Shown one piece after another: positions 32,579 through 41,719 of a stretch of 64,000 nt of DNA (position 1 is its first letter; every line of letters starts with the position of its first letter). The notes under the pieces are model-generated. The model was not told where the DNA came from. It did no database searches and saw only the letters and a program-made list of their open reading frames with translations. This DNA is from an uncultured Collinsella sp. (GTDB lineage: Bacteria; Actinomycetota; Coriobacteriia; Coriobacteriales; Coriobacteriaceae): positions 1-64,000 of the forward strand of contig CAUGVQ010000001.1 in NCBI GenBank assembly GCA_959602875.1, written 5' to 3'. Position numbers and translations under genes: made by a program.

Positions 32579-33958
32579 ATGGAAGCAACCGTCATCATTC
32601 TCGCCGCTGGCGAGGGCACCCGCATGAAGTCCAACCATGCCAAGGTGTCGCATCAGATTCTCGCTAAACCTATGATTCGCTGGGTCGTCGACGCCGCGCT
32701 TGCGGCGGGCGCCGGGCGCGTCATCACCGTTGTGGGCAGCCATGCCGACGAGGTCCGCGCGCTGCTCGCAGGGCTCGACGGCGTCGAGTGCGTCGAGCAG
32801 GCCGAGCGCCTGGGCACCGGTCACGCCGTGCGTGTGGCCCTCGAGGCCACTGGCGTCTCCGAAGGTCCCGTCGTCATCCTCAACGGCGACCTGCCGCTTA
32901 TTGAGCCCAAGACCATCCGCAAGTTCGCAGACACGGTCGCTGGCGGTACCGCCGCGGCGGCCGTTCTTACCATGACGCCGCCCGATCCGTTTGGCTACGG
33001 CCGCATCGAGCTTGACGAGGCAGGCCAGGTGCTCCGCATTATCGAGCAGAAGGACTGCACCGACGAGCAGGCAAAGACGCTCTTGGAGTGCAACGCCGGC
33101 TGCTACGCCTTTGACGGCGCGGCGCTTGCCGCCCACATTGGCGAGGTCGGCTGCGACAACGCCCAGGGCGAGTACTACCTGCCCGATATGCTCGAGATCC
33201 TGCGCAACCACGGCCTCGGCGTCACGTACTTCCACTGCAACGACTTCCGCGAGGGTCTCGGCGTCAACAGCCGCGCCCAGCTCGCCGAGCTCACCGCCAT
33301 CGCGCGCGACCGCATCAACGCGCGCCTCATGGCAGAGGGTGTCACCATGATTGACCCCGCGAGCACCTGGATCGGTCCGGATGCAACCGTCGGCCGGGAC
33401 ACCATCATCTACCCCGCCACCATGCTCATGGGTGAAACCGTAATCGGCGAGGAGTGCACCGTCGGCCCCAACACGCGCCTGACCGACACGCACGTGGGCG
33501 ACCACTCGGTCATTGACGAGACCGTCGCCGAAAACGTCCAGATCGATAACTACGTCACCTGCGGCCCGCGCGCCTACCTGCGCCCCGGCACGCATCTGTG
33601 CGACCACAGTAAGGCTGGCACCCACGTGGAGATCAAGAAGTCCACCATCGGCGTGGGCTCCAAGGTCCCGCACCTCTCCTACATTGGCGACACCACCATG
33701 GGCGAGGGCGTGAACGTGGGCGCGGGCTCCATCACCTGCAACTACGACGGCGTGCACAAGAACGCCACCACCATCGGCGACAACACGTTCATCGGCTCCG
33801 ACACCATGATGGTGGCGCCCGTGAACATCGGCGCAAACGCGGTGACGGGCGCGTCGAGCTGCATTACCAAGGATGTTCCTGACGGGGCGCTCGCCATCGA
33901 GCGTTCCGAGCAGCGCATCATAGAGGGCTATACCGCACGCAAGCGCGCGCGTCAGTAA
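32579..33958 (+). CDS. glmU: Bifunctional GlmU: GlcNAc-1-P acetyltransferase and uridyltransferase
   Basis: 459 aa, producing UDP-GlcNAc for peptidoglycan. N-terminal pyrophosphorylase: LAAGEGTRMKSNHAKVSHQI (nucleotide loop), LNGDLPLI, GEYYLPDM. C-terminal left-handed beta-helix with hexapeptide repeats (IGPDATVGRDTIIYP, VGAGSITCNYDG, IGSDTMMVAPVNIGANA). ATG 32579 has GGGGAG upstream. It is followed 63 bp later by prs, a common actinobacterial pair. The proximity of glmS in this window (51782) shows the amino-sugar pathway is complete except for glmM. Confidence 0.95.
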   Translation: MEATVIILAAGEGTRMKSNHAKVSHQILAKPMIRWVVDAALAAGAGRVITVVGSHADEVRALLAGLDGVECVEQAERLGTGHAVRVALEATGVSEGPVVILNGDLPLIEPKTIRKFADTVAGGTAAAAVLTMTPPDPFGYGRIELDEAGQVLRIIEQKDCTDEQAKTLLECNAGCYAFDGAALAAHIGEVGCDNAQGEYYLPDMLEILRNHGLGVTYFHCNDFREGLGVNSRAQLAELTAIARDRINARLMAEGVTMIDPASTWIGPDATVGRDTIIYPATMLMGETVIGEECTVGPNTRLTDTHVGDHSVIDETVAENVQIDNYVTCGPRAYLRPGTHLCDHSKAGTHVEIKKSTIGVGSKVPHLSYIGDTTMGEGVNVGAGSITCNYDGVHKNATTIGDNTFIGSDTMMVAPVNIGANAVTGASSCITKDVPDGALAIERSEQRIIEGYTARKRARQ

Positions 33959-34021
33959 AGCAAACCGGTCAGGGCAACAGAGCGCAATCGGGAGCGCGCT
34001 CAACCAAACGAAGGGGAGAAC

Positions 34022-35005
34022 ATGCCGACCACAGACTTCAGCCAAACGATGCCGATGTTCAAGACCATGCGCGTCTACTCGGGCACCGCCAACCGCCCGC
34101 TTGCCGAGAAGGTCGCGAAGATCCTGGGCGTCGAGCTCTCTGGCCTTGCGCTCGAGAAGTTCGCCAACGGCGAGATCTACGCTCGCTTTGACGAGACCGT
34201 CCGCGGCGCCGACGTGTTCTTCATCCAGTCCATCTGCGGCGACGTCAACGACGCCCTGATGGAGCTCCTCATCGCGACCGACGCTGCCAAGCGCGCCTCG
34301 GCCCGCACCATCACCGCGTGCATCACGCACTACGGCTACGCTCGCCAGGACCGCAAGGCCGCCCCGCGCGAGCCCATAACCGCTCGCCTTGTGGCGAACC
34401 TCCTCGAGCGCGCCGGCGTTGACCGCGTGATCACTCTCGATTTGCACCAGGGCCAGATCCAGGGCTTCTTCGACATCCCGGTGAACCACCTCTCGGCGCT
34501 CCCGCTCTTTGGCGAGTACTACAACAACAAGGGCTTTGACACCGACAACCTCGTGGTGGTCTCCCCCGACGTGGGCCGCGCCAAGGCCGCCAAGAAGCTC
34601 TCCGACATGCTCGGCTGCTCGCTCGCCATCGCCCACAAGGGCCGCCCGCGCCACAACGCCGCCGAGGTCATGGGTATCATCGGCGACATCGAGGGCAAGA
34701 CCTGCATCATCAACGACGACATGATCGACACCGCGGGCACGCTCTGCGCAAGCGTCCGCGAGCTCAAGAAGATGGGCGCCGGCGATATCTACGTGTGCGC
34801 CACGCACGCCATCTTCTCTGGCCCCGCGGTCGAGCGCCTGAACGACGCGCCGATCGTAGAGTGCCTCGTTACCGACTCGATCCCGGTCGAGGTCGGCGGC
34901 AAAATCAAGACCATCACCGTTGCCGACGAGTTTGCCAACGCCATCGCCGCGGTCTACGGCGAGGAGAGCGTCTCCGAGCTCGTGGGCGGCGACTTCGCCC
35001 TGTAG
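34022..35005 (+). CDS. prs: Ribose-phosphate pyrophosphokinase
   Basis: 327 aa; makes PRPP from ribose 5-phosphate and ATP for nucleotide, His and Trp synthesis. Motifs: ANRPLAEKVAKILG, FANGEIYARFDETVRGADVF (in part), YARQDRK, DLHQGQIQGFFDIPVNHL, VVVSPDVGRAKAA and the PRPP loop IINDDMIDTAGTL. SD AAGGGGAG before ATG 34022. Ends with a strong terminator. Confidence 0.96.
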   Translation: MPTTDFSQTMPMFKTMRVYSGTANRPLAEKVAKILGVELSGLALEKFANGEIYARFDETVRGADVFFIQSICGDVNDALMELLIATDAAKRASARTITACITHYGYARQDRKAAPREPITARLVANLLERAGVDRVITLDLHQGQIQGFFDIPVNHLSALPLFGEYYNNKGFDTDNLVVVSPDVGRAKAAKKLSDMLGCSLAIAHKGRPRHNAAEVMGIIGDIEGKTCIINDDMIDTAGTLCASVRELKKMGAGDIYVCATHAIFSGPAVERLNDAPIVECLVTDSIPVEVGGKIKTITVADEFANAIAAVYGEESVSELVGGDFAL

Positions 35006-35033
35006 GGCTCGTTTATTCCACACCTCGCTCAAG

Positions 35034-35072
35034 GGAGGCCGGGCACCGCGTGGTGCCTGGCCTCTCTTTTTT
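35034..35072 (+). terminator. Rho-independent terminator after prs
   Basis: Stem GGAGGCCGGGCACC/GGTGCCTGGCCTCT with a GCGT loop, followed by CTTTTTT. It ends the glmU-prs transcript and insulates the cassette that follows. Confidence 0.92.
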
Positions 35073-35121
35073 CATGGTTCAGGGGTCAAGTTCCCTTGAT
35101 CACATCCTGCGTTCTCATATA

Positions 35122-35198
35122 GGACATTTAGGACATTTGACGGACATGTCCTAAATCGCGTCCCAAAATGTCCGTTTGGGGCATAAAATGTCCTAAAT
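35122..35198. repeat. 77-bp GGACAT-rich direct repeat, left copy
   Basis: Contains GGACATTT twice, a perfect palindrome GGACATGTCC at 35142-35151, and two AAATGTCC half-sites in the other orientation. 72 of 77 positions equal 36628-36704. It ends 30 bp before the AlbA_2 gene start, so it covers the likely promoter. The five half-sites look like an operator array. Confidence 0.85.
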
Positions 35199-35227
35199 CG
35201 CCGCGATTAATCTCGTGAGGAGTCGAA

Positions 35228-36637
35228 ATGGAGACACGCGAGCTGGATACTATATTGCGCCAAGGCGAGGGCATCTCCATCGAATTCAAACGCTGTGGAA
35301 GCCTGCCTGAACGCGATACGTTTGAGTCGATTTGTTCGTTTGCCAACAGACAGGGCGGCAACATCTTCCTCGGTGTTCTCAATAATGGAACCGTTGTTGG
35401 TGTGGACAAGAAGCGCTGCCTAGAAATCCAGCGTAACATCGTCAACACTATCAACAATCCGACCCTATTCAACGTTGCGCCCGCTCTCGAACTGGAAGAA
35501 ATCACCTACCGGGATGCGACCGTGATACGCATATGGGTGCCGGTAAGCTCCATTGTCCATAGGTTCAAGGGAATCGTTTACGATCGCTCTTCAGACGCCG
35601 ACATAAAAATCGAAACAGACACCCAGCTGGCAGCGCTCTATATCAGAAAACAAGAGTACTACTCAGAACGTAAGGTTTATCGGTATCTGAAAAAAGAGGA
35701 CCTACGTCTCGATCTGCTTCCGCGCGTACGCTCCATGGCGCGGGCAAAACGCGCAAACCATCCATGGGCGACACTCGATGACGACACGCTCTTGAGGAGT
35801 GCGAACCTCTATCTAAAAGACTATACGACCGGCGAAGAGGGATTTACGCTCGCCGGCGCGCTCCTTCTTGGGCGCGACGAGGTTATCTCGAGCATCAATC
35901 CAACCTATCGGACAGACGCCTACGTACAGCTCGACGATAAGGACCGTTATGATGACCGGCTCGTCGTACGAACCAACCTCATAGAGGCCTATGACGCGCT
36001 CCTCGGCTTTGTCCAAAAACATCTTCCCGATCGATTCTTTCTCGAGGGCACGCAGGCCGTGAGCTTGCGGGACATCATAGCGCGCGAACTTATTACCAAC
36101 ACACTCATGCATCGCGAATACACCAGCCCGCTCCCCGCCAAGCTCGTTATCGATGGCAATGGGATTCGCACCGAGAATGCAAATCGTCCTCGTTTCATTG
36201 GCGTTCTCTCGCCAGACCGCTTCAACCCCCTACCTAAAAACCCTATCATCGCTGACTTCTTCTCAAACATCGGCCTTGCCGAGAGCTTGGGAAGCGGGAC
36301 GCGCAACCTATTCAAATACTCCTGGATCTATGGAGGTGAAAAACCGATCCTCCGAGAGGGGGGTGTATTTACCGCACTGGTCCCCTTCCAGAATCGTGAC
36401 GCGGCACAGGGGAAGGGCCGCGATGTTGATGAAACCATAACCTTTATGCTTACGAGTTACGGCTATGTCAGCATTGCAACCGTTGCCGATATTGCCGGGG
36501 TAACGGAGCGCACGGTGAGGCGGCACATCTCCCCACTCGTCAAAAGTGGCAAGCTGATTGCCACGGGAAGCACAAAGGATAGGCGGTATATTCCCGCCTC
36601 CTCCGACGCCGACAGCACCCGGCAGCCGGACATTTAG
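35228..36637 (+). CDS. AlbA_2/Schlafen-type regulator with C-terminal winged helix
   Basis: 469 aa. N-terminal AlbA_2 (Schlafen/DUF4062-like ATP- and nucleic-acid-binding) domain, residues ~1-135 (GEGISIEFKRC, ESICSFANRQGGNIFLGV). The middle (about 190-380) matches the ATP-dependent helicase RecG-related C-terminal region found in such proteins (SLRDIIARELITNTLMHREY, FRNPNP-like PDRFNPLPKNPIIADFF, GLAESLGSGTRNL). A winged helix-turn-helix ends the protein (VADIAGVTERTVRRHISPL). ATG 35228 has GAGGAG upstream. Its stop codon TAG lies inside the right 77-bp repeat. Lower GC than its neighbours, so likely acquired. It probably binds the repeats and represses itself; target and trigger are unknown. 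Confidence 0.8.
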   Translation: METRELDTILRQGEGISIEFKRCGSLPERDTFESICSFANRQGGNIFLGVLNNGTVVGVDKKRCLEIQRNIVNTINNPTLFNVAPALELEEITYRDATVIRIWVPVSSIVHRFKGIVYDRSSDADIKIETDTQLAALYIRKQEYYSERKVYRYLKKEDLRLDLLPRVRSMARAKRANHPWATLDDDTLLRSANLYLKDYTTGEEGFTLAGALLLGRDEVISSINPTYRTDAYVQLDDKDRYDDRLVVRTNLIEAYDALLGFVQKHLPDRFFLEGTQAVSLRDIIARELITNTLMHREYTSPLPAKLVIDGNGIRTENANRPRFIGVLSPDRFNPLPKNPIIADFFSNIGLAESLGSGTRNLFKYSWIYGGEKPILREGGVFTALVPFQNRDAAQGKGRDVDETITFMLTSYGYVSIATVADIAGVTERTVRRHISPLVKSGKLIATGSTKDRRYIPASSDADSTRQPDI

Positions 36638-36704
36638 GACATTTGACGGACATGTCCTAAATCGCGTCCCAAAATGTCCGTTTGAAGGCAAAAATGTCCT
36701 AAAT
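36628..36704. repeat. 77-bp GGACAT-rich direct repeat, right copy
   Basis: Direct copy of 35122-35198 with 5 mismatches clustered in one 6-bp stretch. It begins within the last codons of the AlbA_2 gene and supplies its stop codon, and ends 68 bp before pth. The repeats make the enclosed 1.5 kb a unit that homologous recombination could delete. Confidence 0.85.
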
Positions 36705-36772
36705 AGCGGACGGCGGAGCAAACACGCTGCGCCGCACCGTCGCAAGAGACGATACACACGGGAAGGAACCTC

Positions 36773-37402
36773 ATGGCAGCAGCGCAGCCGGGCAAGATTC
36801 GTATGGTCGCGGGACTCGGCAATCCGGGTGACGAGTACGCCGCGACCCGCCACAACGCGGGCTTTCGCGCCGTCGATGAGCTTGCGCGCCAGGCGGGCGT
36901 GAGCTACTGGAAAAACCAGCTCGGTGCCAAAGTCGCCGTCATCAAGGTAAACGACGCCGAAGAAGAGGGCGGCAAACGCGAGATCGTGCTTGTAAAGCCC
37001 CAGAGCTTCATGAACACGAGCGGCGGCCCCATCTCCAAGCTCTGCCGTGAGTACGGCATCGCTCCCGAGGAGGTGCTCGTCATCCACGACGAGCTCGACA
37101 TCCCCGAGGGCGACGTGCGCGTGAAGGTCGGCGGCGGGCACGCCGGGCACAACGGTCTGCGCTCCATTATCGATAAGCTGAGCAGCCGCGACTTCAGCCG
37201 TATCCGCGTAGGGATCGGCAACCCGCCCGGGCGCATGCCGGTGGCCGATTTTGTGCTGAAGCAGTTCCGTCCCAAGGAGCTCGAGGAGTTTGACGAGACC
37301 TGCGCCCGTGCCGCCGACGCCGCGGCGCTCGCCCTCGTGCGCGGCGTTGTGTTTGCGCGCGACCATGTCAACGGGGCGGCCGCGCAAAACGGCAAGCACT
37401 GA
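36773..37402 (+). CDS. pth: Peptidyl-tRNA hydrolase
   Basis: 209 aa; releases peptides from peptidyl-tRNA that drops off ribosomes. Motifs: AGLGNPGDEYAATRHNAGF (catalytic His), KPQSFMNTSGG, HDELDIPEGDVRVKVGGGHAGHNGLRSI (in part) and IRVGIGNPPGR. SD GGAAGG. In many actinobacteria pth follows prs; here the repeat-flanked AlbA_2 cassette separates them. Confidence 0.95.
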   Translation: MAAAQPGKIRMVAGLGNPGDEYAATRHNAGFRAVDELARQAGVSYWKNQLGAKVAVIKVNDAEEEGGKREIVLVKPQSFMNTSGGPISKLCREYGIAPEEVLVIHDELDIPEGDVRVKVGGGHAGHNGLRSIIDKLSSRDFSRIRVGIGNPPGRMPVADFVLKQFRPKELEEFDETCARAADAAALALVRGVVFARDHVNGAAAQNGKH

Positions 37403-37615
37403 GACGACGGACACGGCACAGCCTGTTGAGGCAATCCACCGTGCCAGCCCGCCCCCAAGGCGCTCTTGCCTCAACTCCCAACCGGATCCCTCGCCCAATG
37501 AAGCTCTTAAACCTTGCTTAGCCAAGTGTTACCGCTTAGCACGCGCGGCTACATGCGCGACGAGTGCCGCACGTCGCACGGTATAATCGGAACATGACTG
37601 TCAGAGAGGGGCCCT

Positions 37616-38452
37616 ATGTACCAAATCCTTAAGAAGACGCAGTTCTCGGAGAACGTCTTCGAGTTCCGCGTTGCCGCGCCGCGCATGGCGAAAAAGGCGC
37701 ACGCCGGCCAATTCCTCATGGTGCGCGCCGACGAGACGGGCGAGCGCGTGCCCTTTACCTTTGCTAACTGGAACCCCGAAGAGGGTTGGATCGAGTTCAT
37801 CTTTATGGTGGTGGGCAAGACGACCCGCTGCCTCTCGCAGATGAACGAGGGCGACTACCTGCGCGATGTCACCGGACCGCTCGGCTGCCCGACCGAGATC
37901 GAAGGCGACCGAGTCACCGTCATCGGCGGCGGCGTGGGCCTCGCCATTGCCTATCCCGTCGCACGCATGCTCTGCGAGCAGGGCAAAAAGGTCTCCGTCA
38001 TCATGGGCGCCCGCACCGAGAGCCTGCTCATCCTAACCGAGCAGTTCCGCGCGCTGCCGCTCGAGAACCTCTACATCACCACGGATGACGGCACGGCGGG
38101 CGAGAAGGGCGTCGTGACGGCGCCACTCGAGCGCATCTGCCAGGCGGGCGAGGTCGACCAGGTCTTCTGCGTCGGCCCCGTGCCGATGATGAAATTCTCC
38201 GCACTTACCTGCGAGAAGTTCAACGTGCCCGTTGTTGCGAGCCTGAACCCCATCATGGTCGACGGCACCGGCATGTGTGGCTGCTGCCGCGTCGAGGTGG
38301 GCGGCGAGACCAAGTTTGCCTGCGTCGACGGCCCCGACTTTGACGCTACCAAGGTCGACTGGAACGACCTTGCCCACCGTCAGGCGAGCTACAAGACGGA
38401 AGAGGCCGCGTCCATCGCCCACTTTGAGGAGGCCTGCGCATGCCAGAAGTAA
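37616..38452 (+). CDS. Ferredoxin-NADP reductase-type subunit alpha (NfnA-like)
   Basis: 278-aa FAD- and NAD(P)-binding protein of the dihydroorotate dehydrogenase K / sulfide dehydrogenase beta group. FAD domain (~1-95: HAGQFLMVRADETGERVPFT), NAD domain (VTVIGGGVGLAIAYPVAR) and a C-terminal 2Fe-2S cysteine cluster (GTGMCGCCRVEVGGETKFAC). Its last 13 bp overlap the next gene, the GltA-like subunit. As a pair they match NfnAB, which bifurcates electrons between NADPH, NADH and ferredoxin in anaerobes; electron bifurcation itself is inferred. Confidence 0.87.
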   Translation: MYQILKKTQFSENVFEFRVAAPRMAKKAHAGQFLMVRADETGERVPFTFANWNPEEGWIEFIFMVVGKTTRCLSQMNEGDYLRDVTGPLGCPTEIEGDRVTVIGGGVGLAIAYPVARMLCEQGKKVSVIMGARTESLLILTEQFRALPLENLYITTDDGTAGEKGVVTAPLERICQAGEVDQVFCVGPVPMMKFSALTCEKFNVPVVASLNPIMVDGTGMCGCCRVEVGGETKFACVDGPDFDATKVDWNDLAHRQASYKTEEAASIAHFEEACACQK

Positions 38453-39876
38453 CTTCCACCGGCGCGAACGCCGCCGAGCCCAAGAAATATCGTCCTAACC
38501 TCAAGGCGCCGCGCACGCCCGCCAACGAGGAGCCCGCTGCCGAGCGCGCCTGCGATTTCCGCCCCGTCGACACCGGCTACACCAAGGCCGACGCCGTCGC
38601 CGAGGCCAACCGCTGCCTCGACTGCAAGCGCCCCCTGTGCATGGAGGGGTGCCCCGTCGGCGTGCACATCCCCGAGTTCATTGCCAAGATCCGCGATGAG
38701 GACTGGGCGGGCGCGCTCGAAACCATCAAGCGCGACAACCTCCTCCCCTCGGTCTGCGGCCGCGTCTGCCCGCAGGAGAACCAGTGCGAGGGCAAGTGCA
38801 TCCTCGGCAAGAAGGGCGAGCCTGTAGCCATCGGCCAGCTCGAGCGCATGCTCGGCGACATGGCCGACGAGGTTGGCACGGCACCCGTCTGCAAGCCCAA
38901 GAACGGCCACAAGGTCGCGATCGTGGGCTCTGGCCCCTCCGGCATCGCCTGCGCCGGCGAGCTCGCGCGCGAGGGCTTTGACGTCACCGTCTTTGAGGCG
39001 TTCTTCACCGGCGGCGGCGTGCTTACCTACGGCATCCCCGAGTTCCGCCTGCCCAAGGACATCGTCAAGCGCGAAATCGACAGCCTGGAGAAGCTCGGCG
39101 TGCACTTTGAGTACAACGCGGTTGCCGGACGCCTCTTCACTGCCGACGAGCTCTTCGAGGAGGAGGGCTTCGACGCGCTCTACCTCGCCGTCGGCGCTGG
39201 CCTGCCGCGCTTTTTGAACGTCCCGGGCGAGAACCTCCCCGGCGTGTACTGCGCAAACGAATACCTCACCCGCGTGAACCTCATGAAGGCGTACGAGTTC
39301 CCCACCTACGACACGCCCGTGCGTCGCGGCAAGAACGTTGTGGTCTTTGGCGGCGGAAACGTCGCTATGGACGCCGCGCGCACGGCACTGCGCCTTGGCG
39401 CAGAAAAGGTTACTCTCGCCTACCGCCGCACCGAGGCGGAGATGCCCGCGCGCAAGGCAGAGATCCATCACGCCAAGGAAGAGGGCGTTGAGATCCTCGA
39501 GCTGGTGAGCCCCATCGAGTTCACCGCGGGCGAGGACGGCTTTGTAAACGGCATCCGTCTGCAGCAGATGGAGCTCGGCGAGCCGGATGAGTCCGGGCGT
39601 CGCCGCCCCGTCGTCGTGGAGGGTGTCACGCACGAGATTCCCTGCGATGTTGCCATCACCGCCATCGGCACGAAGGCCAACCCCTTCGCGAGCCCGGCAT
39701 CCGGCGTCGAGGCCAACAAGTGGGGCTATATCGACACCGATGAGGACGGACGCACCTCGAACCCGCGCGTGTGGGCAGGCGGCGACATCGTCACCGGCGC
39801 CGCAACGGTCATCCTCGCGATGGGCGCAGGCAAGAAGGCCGCGCACTCCATAGCTAAGACAATCTTGGAGGCATAA
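38440..39876 (+). CDS. NADPH-dependent glutamate synthase-like subunit (NfnB/GltA)
   Basis: 478 aa. N-terminal dihydropyrimidine-dehydrogenase-type domain with two 4Fe-4S cysteine sets (CLDCKRPLCMEGCP, CGRVCPQENQCEGKC), then FAD (VAIVGSGPSGIACAGELARE) and NADPH (VVVFGGGNVAMDAARTALRL) Rossmann motifs, ending with the GGDIVTGAATVILAMGAGK FAD motif. It is the partner of the overlapping upstream subunit in an NfnAB-like complex; annotation pipelines often call it gltA. Because a large GltB subunit is absent, true glutamate synthase activity is unlikely. Confidence 0.9.
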   Translation: MPEVTSTGANAAEPKKYRPNLKAPRTPANEEPAAERACDFRPVDTGYTKADAVAEANRCLDCKRPLCMEGCPVGVHIPEFIAKIRDEDWAGALETIKRDNLLPSVCGRVCPQENQCEGKCILGKKGEPVAIGQLERMLGDMADEVGTAPVCKPKNGHKVAIVGSGPSGIACAGELAREGFDVTVFEAFFTGGGVLTYGIPEFRLPKDIVKREIDSLEKLGVHFEYNAVAGRLFTADELFEEEGFDALYLAVGAGLPRFLNVPGENLPGVYCANEYLTRVNLMKAYEFPTYDTPVRRGKNVVVFGGGNVAMDAARTALRLGAEKVTLAYRRTEAEMPARKAEIHHAKEEGVEILELVSPIEFTAGEDGFVNGIRLQQMELGEPDESGRRRPVVVEGVTHEIPCDVAITAIGTKANPFASPASGVEANKWGYIDTDEDGRTSNPRVWAGGDIVTGAATVILAMGAGKKAAHSIAKTILEA

Positions 39877-39907
39877 CGCGGCAGCGATTCAAAAAAGCCT
39901 GCAATTT

Positions 39908-39947
39908 GAGCGGCCCGAGTCTTCACAGGCTTGGGCCGCTCTTGTTT
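39908..39947 (+). terminator. Terminator after the NfnAB-like pair
   Basis: Stem GAGCGGCCCGAG/CTTGGGCCGCTC followed by TTGTTT. Confidence 0.8.
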
Positions 39948-40033
39948 CCGCCGCCGGTTTCGACCCCGAGCGCAGGAAAAGACTCCGTATATAGGGACGA
40001 ACGCGGAGCAACATGCCCAATTTCATACTCATT

Positions 40034-40228
40034 GGTCAAAGACCCCCGCAGAATAATAAAGAACCCCCTCGCACGAAGGCCGAAACACCTTTCCGACAGC
40101 GCAAACCAGCCGCCGACAGCGCATATTGACCCGCATTAGCGTCTCTTGGACGCCTCAATCACCTCTCAGTCGACGCTTCGACCGCTTCAACTAGGGGGTC
40201 GTTTATTATTCTGCGGGGGTCTTTGACC
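40034..40228. repeat. Inverted-end element, copy 2 (195 bp)
   Basis: Ends GGTCAAAGACCCCCGCAGAATAATAAA at both sides in inverted orientation, perfect over 27 bp; flanking CTCATT/AATGAG extend the perfect inverted repeat to 33 bp (40028-40234). The interior shares no clear sequence with copy 1 and contains CCGACAGCGCA twice (about 40097-40127). It occupies the 39948-40288 gap between the NfnAB-like terminator and the kinase gene; no gene inside. Confidence 0.78.
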
Positions 40229-40288
40229 AATGAGGGGCCCTCTTACGAGAGCCCCTCACCAAAACCAGCTATGTTGCGGCTCGAAACG

Positions 40289-41044
40289 CTACTCCACCGT
40301 CGCAGGAACGCGCAGCGGACGCGCCGCTTCGGCCTCGGCGGCCGCCTTGGACGCCGCCTCCTCACAGACGCCGAGCTCACGCAGCTTCGCGCGGTACGCG
40401 GCAGCGATGACCTCCATGCAACCCTCGCGACCAAGCTTGGCGCGGTTCACCACCAGGTCCTTGCCGCTGTCCATGCGCCACTTGCCCGCCGAGTAGCGCT
40501 TGTAGAAATCCTCGCGGAAGCGCTGCATGCGCTTCACAAGACGCGCGCCTTGGCTCCGGTTGAGACCGCGCTTGCCGGCAACGATCTTCACGCGCTCATC
40601 AAAGGGCGCGGTGACGAGCACGGCGATGTGGTTGGGGTTATGGCGCAGGATGTAATCCGAAAGGCGCCCCTCTATGATGCAGCTCTCGGTGGAGCCAAGG
40701 TCAAGAATAACCTGCGTCATCTGCTCAAAGAGCTTGTCGGCGAGCGTGCGGGAATCCACGCGATCGGGCAGAAACGCCGTGAACTCGGCGGCAAGCTGCT
40801 CATCGTACTGGGCAATCTTGTCGACGGACTCGCCGGCGCGCTGGCTAGCACGCACGAGCACCTCTTTGTCGTACAGCGGGATGCCGAGCTCGGCGGAGAG
40901 CATCTTGCCGATCTCGTGCCCCTCGGCGCCAAAGTCGCGCGCAATGGTGATGACAACGGGCTGGCCGGCACGCTCGGCCTCGCTCGCCGCGGCGCGCGCC
41001 TCGAGAACGGCGCGCTGACGGCTGATGAACGGAATGAAGGGCAT
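40289..41044 (-). CDS. Cytidylate kinase-like family protein
   Basis: 251 aa resembling the Cytidylate_kin2 (AAA_26) family rather than true Cmk. Features: VVITIARDFGAEGHEIGKML in place of the Cmk P-loop, GIPLYDKEVL, CIIEGRLSDYIL and FYKRYSAGKW. The family's substrate is not established. The gene is the last of a five-gene minus-strand run behind two amino-acid permeases (24-bp gap), so it is co-transcribed with the transporter; the link between the two is unclear. Confidence 0.78.
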   Translation of the reverse strand: MPFIPFISRQRAVLEARAAASEAERAGQPVVITIARDFGAEGHEIGKMLSAELGIPLYDKEVLVRASQRAGESVDKIAQYDEQLAAEFTAFLPDRVDSRTLADKLFEQMTQVILDLGSTESCIIEGRLSDYILRHNPNHIAVLVTAPFDERVKIVAGKRGLNRSQGARLVKRMQRFREDFYKRYSAGKWRMDSGKDLVVNRAKLGREGCMEVIAAAYRAKLRELGVCEEAASKAAAEAEAARPLRVPATVE

Positions 41045-41068
41045 GGTGCCTCCTTTGCTCGACGCCGG

Positions 41069-41716
41069 CTACGCGGCGACCACGCGGCGCTGGTAAGCGC
41101 GCACGATCAGCGAGATACCGAAGTTCAAAACGAAGTACAGAGCAAAAACGAATCCGTAGAGCAGCAGGACCTGCGAGAGGTCGCTTGTGTAGCCCATGAC
41201 AACCTTTGCCGAGAACATGAATTCCGCGACATTGATACCGGCGAGATACGACGAGTCCTTGATGACCGTCGTGCACTGGCTAAAGAGCGCCGGGATGATG
41301 GTCTTGAACGTCTGCGGCAAGATGATGAGACGCATGCTCGCGAAGAAGCCAAAGCCCTGGCTCTGCGCCGCCTCAAACTGGCTCTTGGGAATGGAGTTCA
41401 AACCGCCGCGGATGATCTCGGCCATAACGGCAGACGTGAAGATCGTGAACGCCAGAACCGAGATGAAAATGTCGTTGCCTTTCACCGTGAAGTAGATGAA
41501 GAGGATCCACAGCAGGTTAGGCGTGCAGCGGAAGAGCTCGATGTAGGCGGAGACCAGCCATTTGAAGATGCTGAGCTTGCCGGTGCAATACTGTTTAACA
41601 AGCGCGAGCACCGTTCCCAAGATGACCGAGAAGATGATAGCGAGTATCGAAATCTCGATCGTTTTCAGGAAGCCCTGCATGATGAAGGAGACGTTTGCGG
41701 GAGTAAAAATTTCCAT
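41069..41716 (-). CDS. Polar amino-acid ABC transporter permease
   Basis: 215-aa inner-membrane permease of the HisM/GlnP family with about five transmembrane segments and the EAA-type coupling loop (IPKSQFEAAQSQGFGFFASMRLIILPQ, shown in part elsewhere). It starts 3 bp after the stop of the preceding permease, so the two probably form a heterodimer coupled to the ATPase encoded first in the operon. Confidence 0.9.
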   Translation of the reverse strand: MEIFTPANVSFIMQGFLKTIEISILAIIFSVILGTVLALVKQYCTGKLSIFKWLVSAYIELFRCTPNLLWILFIYFTVKGNDIFISVLAFTIFTSAVMAEIIRGGLNSIPKSQFEAAQSQGFGFFASMRLIILPQTFKTIIPALFSQCTTVIKDSSYLAGINVAEFMFSAKVVMGYTSDLSQVLLLYGFVFALYFVLNFGISLIVRAYQRRVVAA

Positions 41717-41719
41717 GCC

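Noticed and set aside
31460..35032. 1190-aa open frame on the minus strand
   Set aside because: Antisense to exoA, glmU and prs, all with clear families and ribosome-binding sites; a by-product of high GC codon use.
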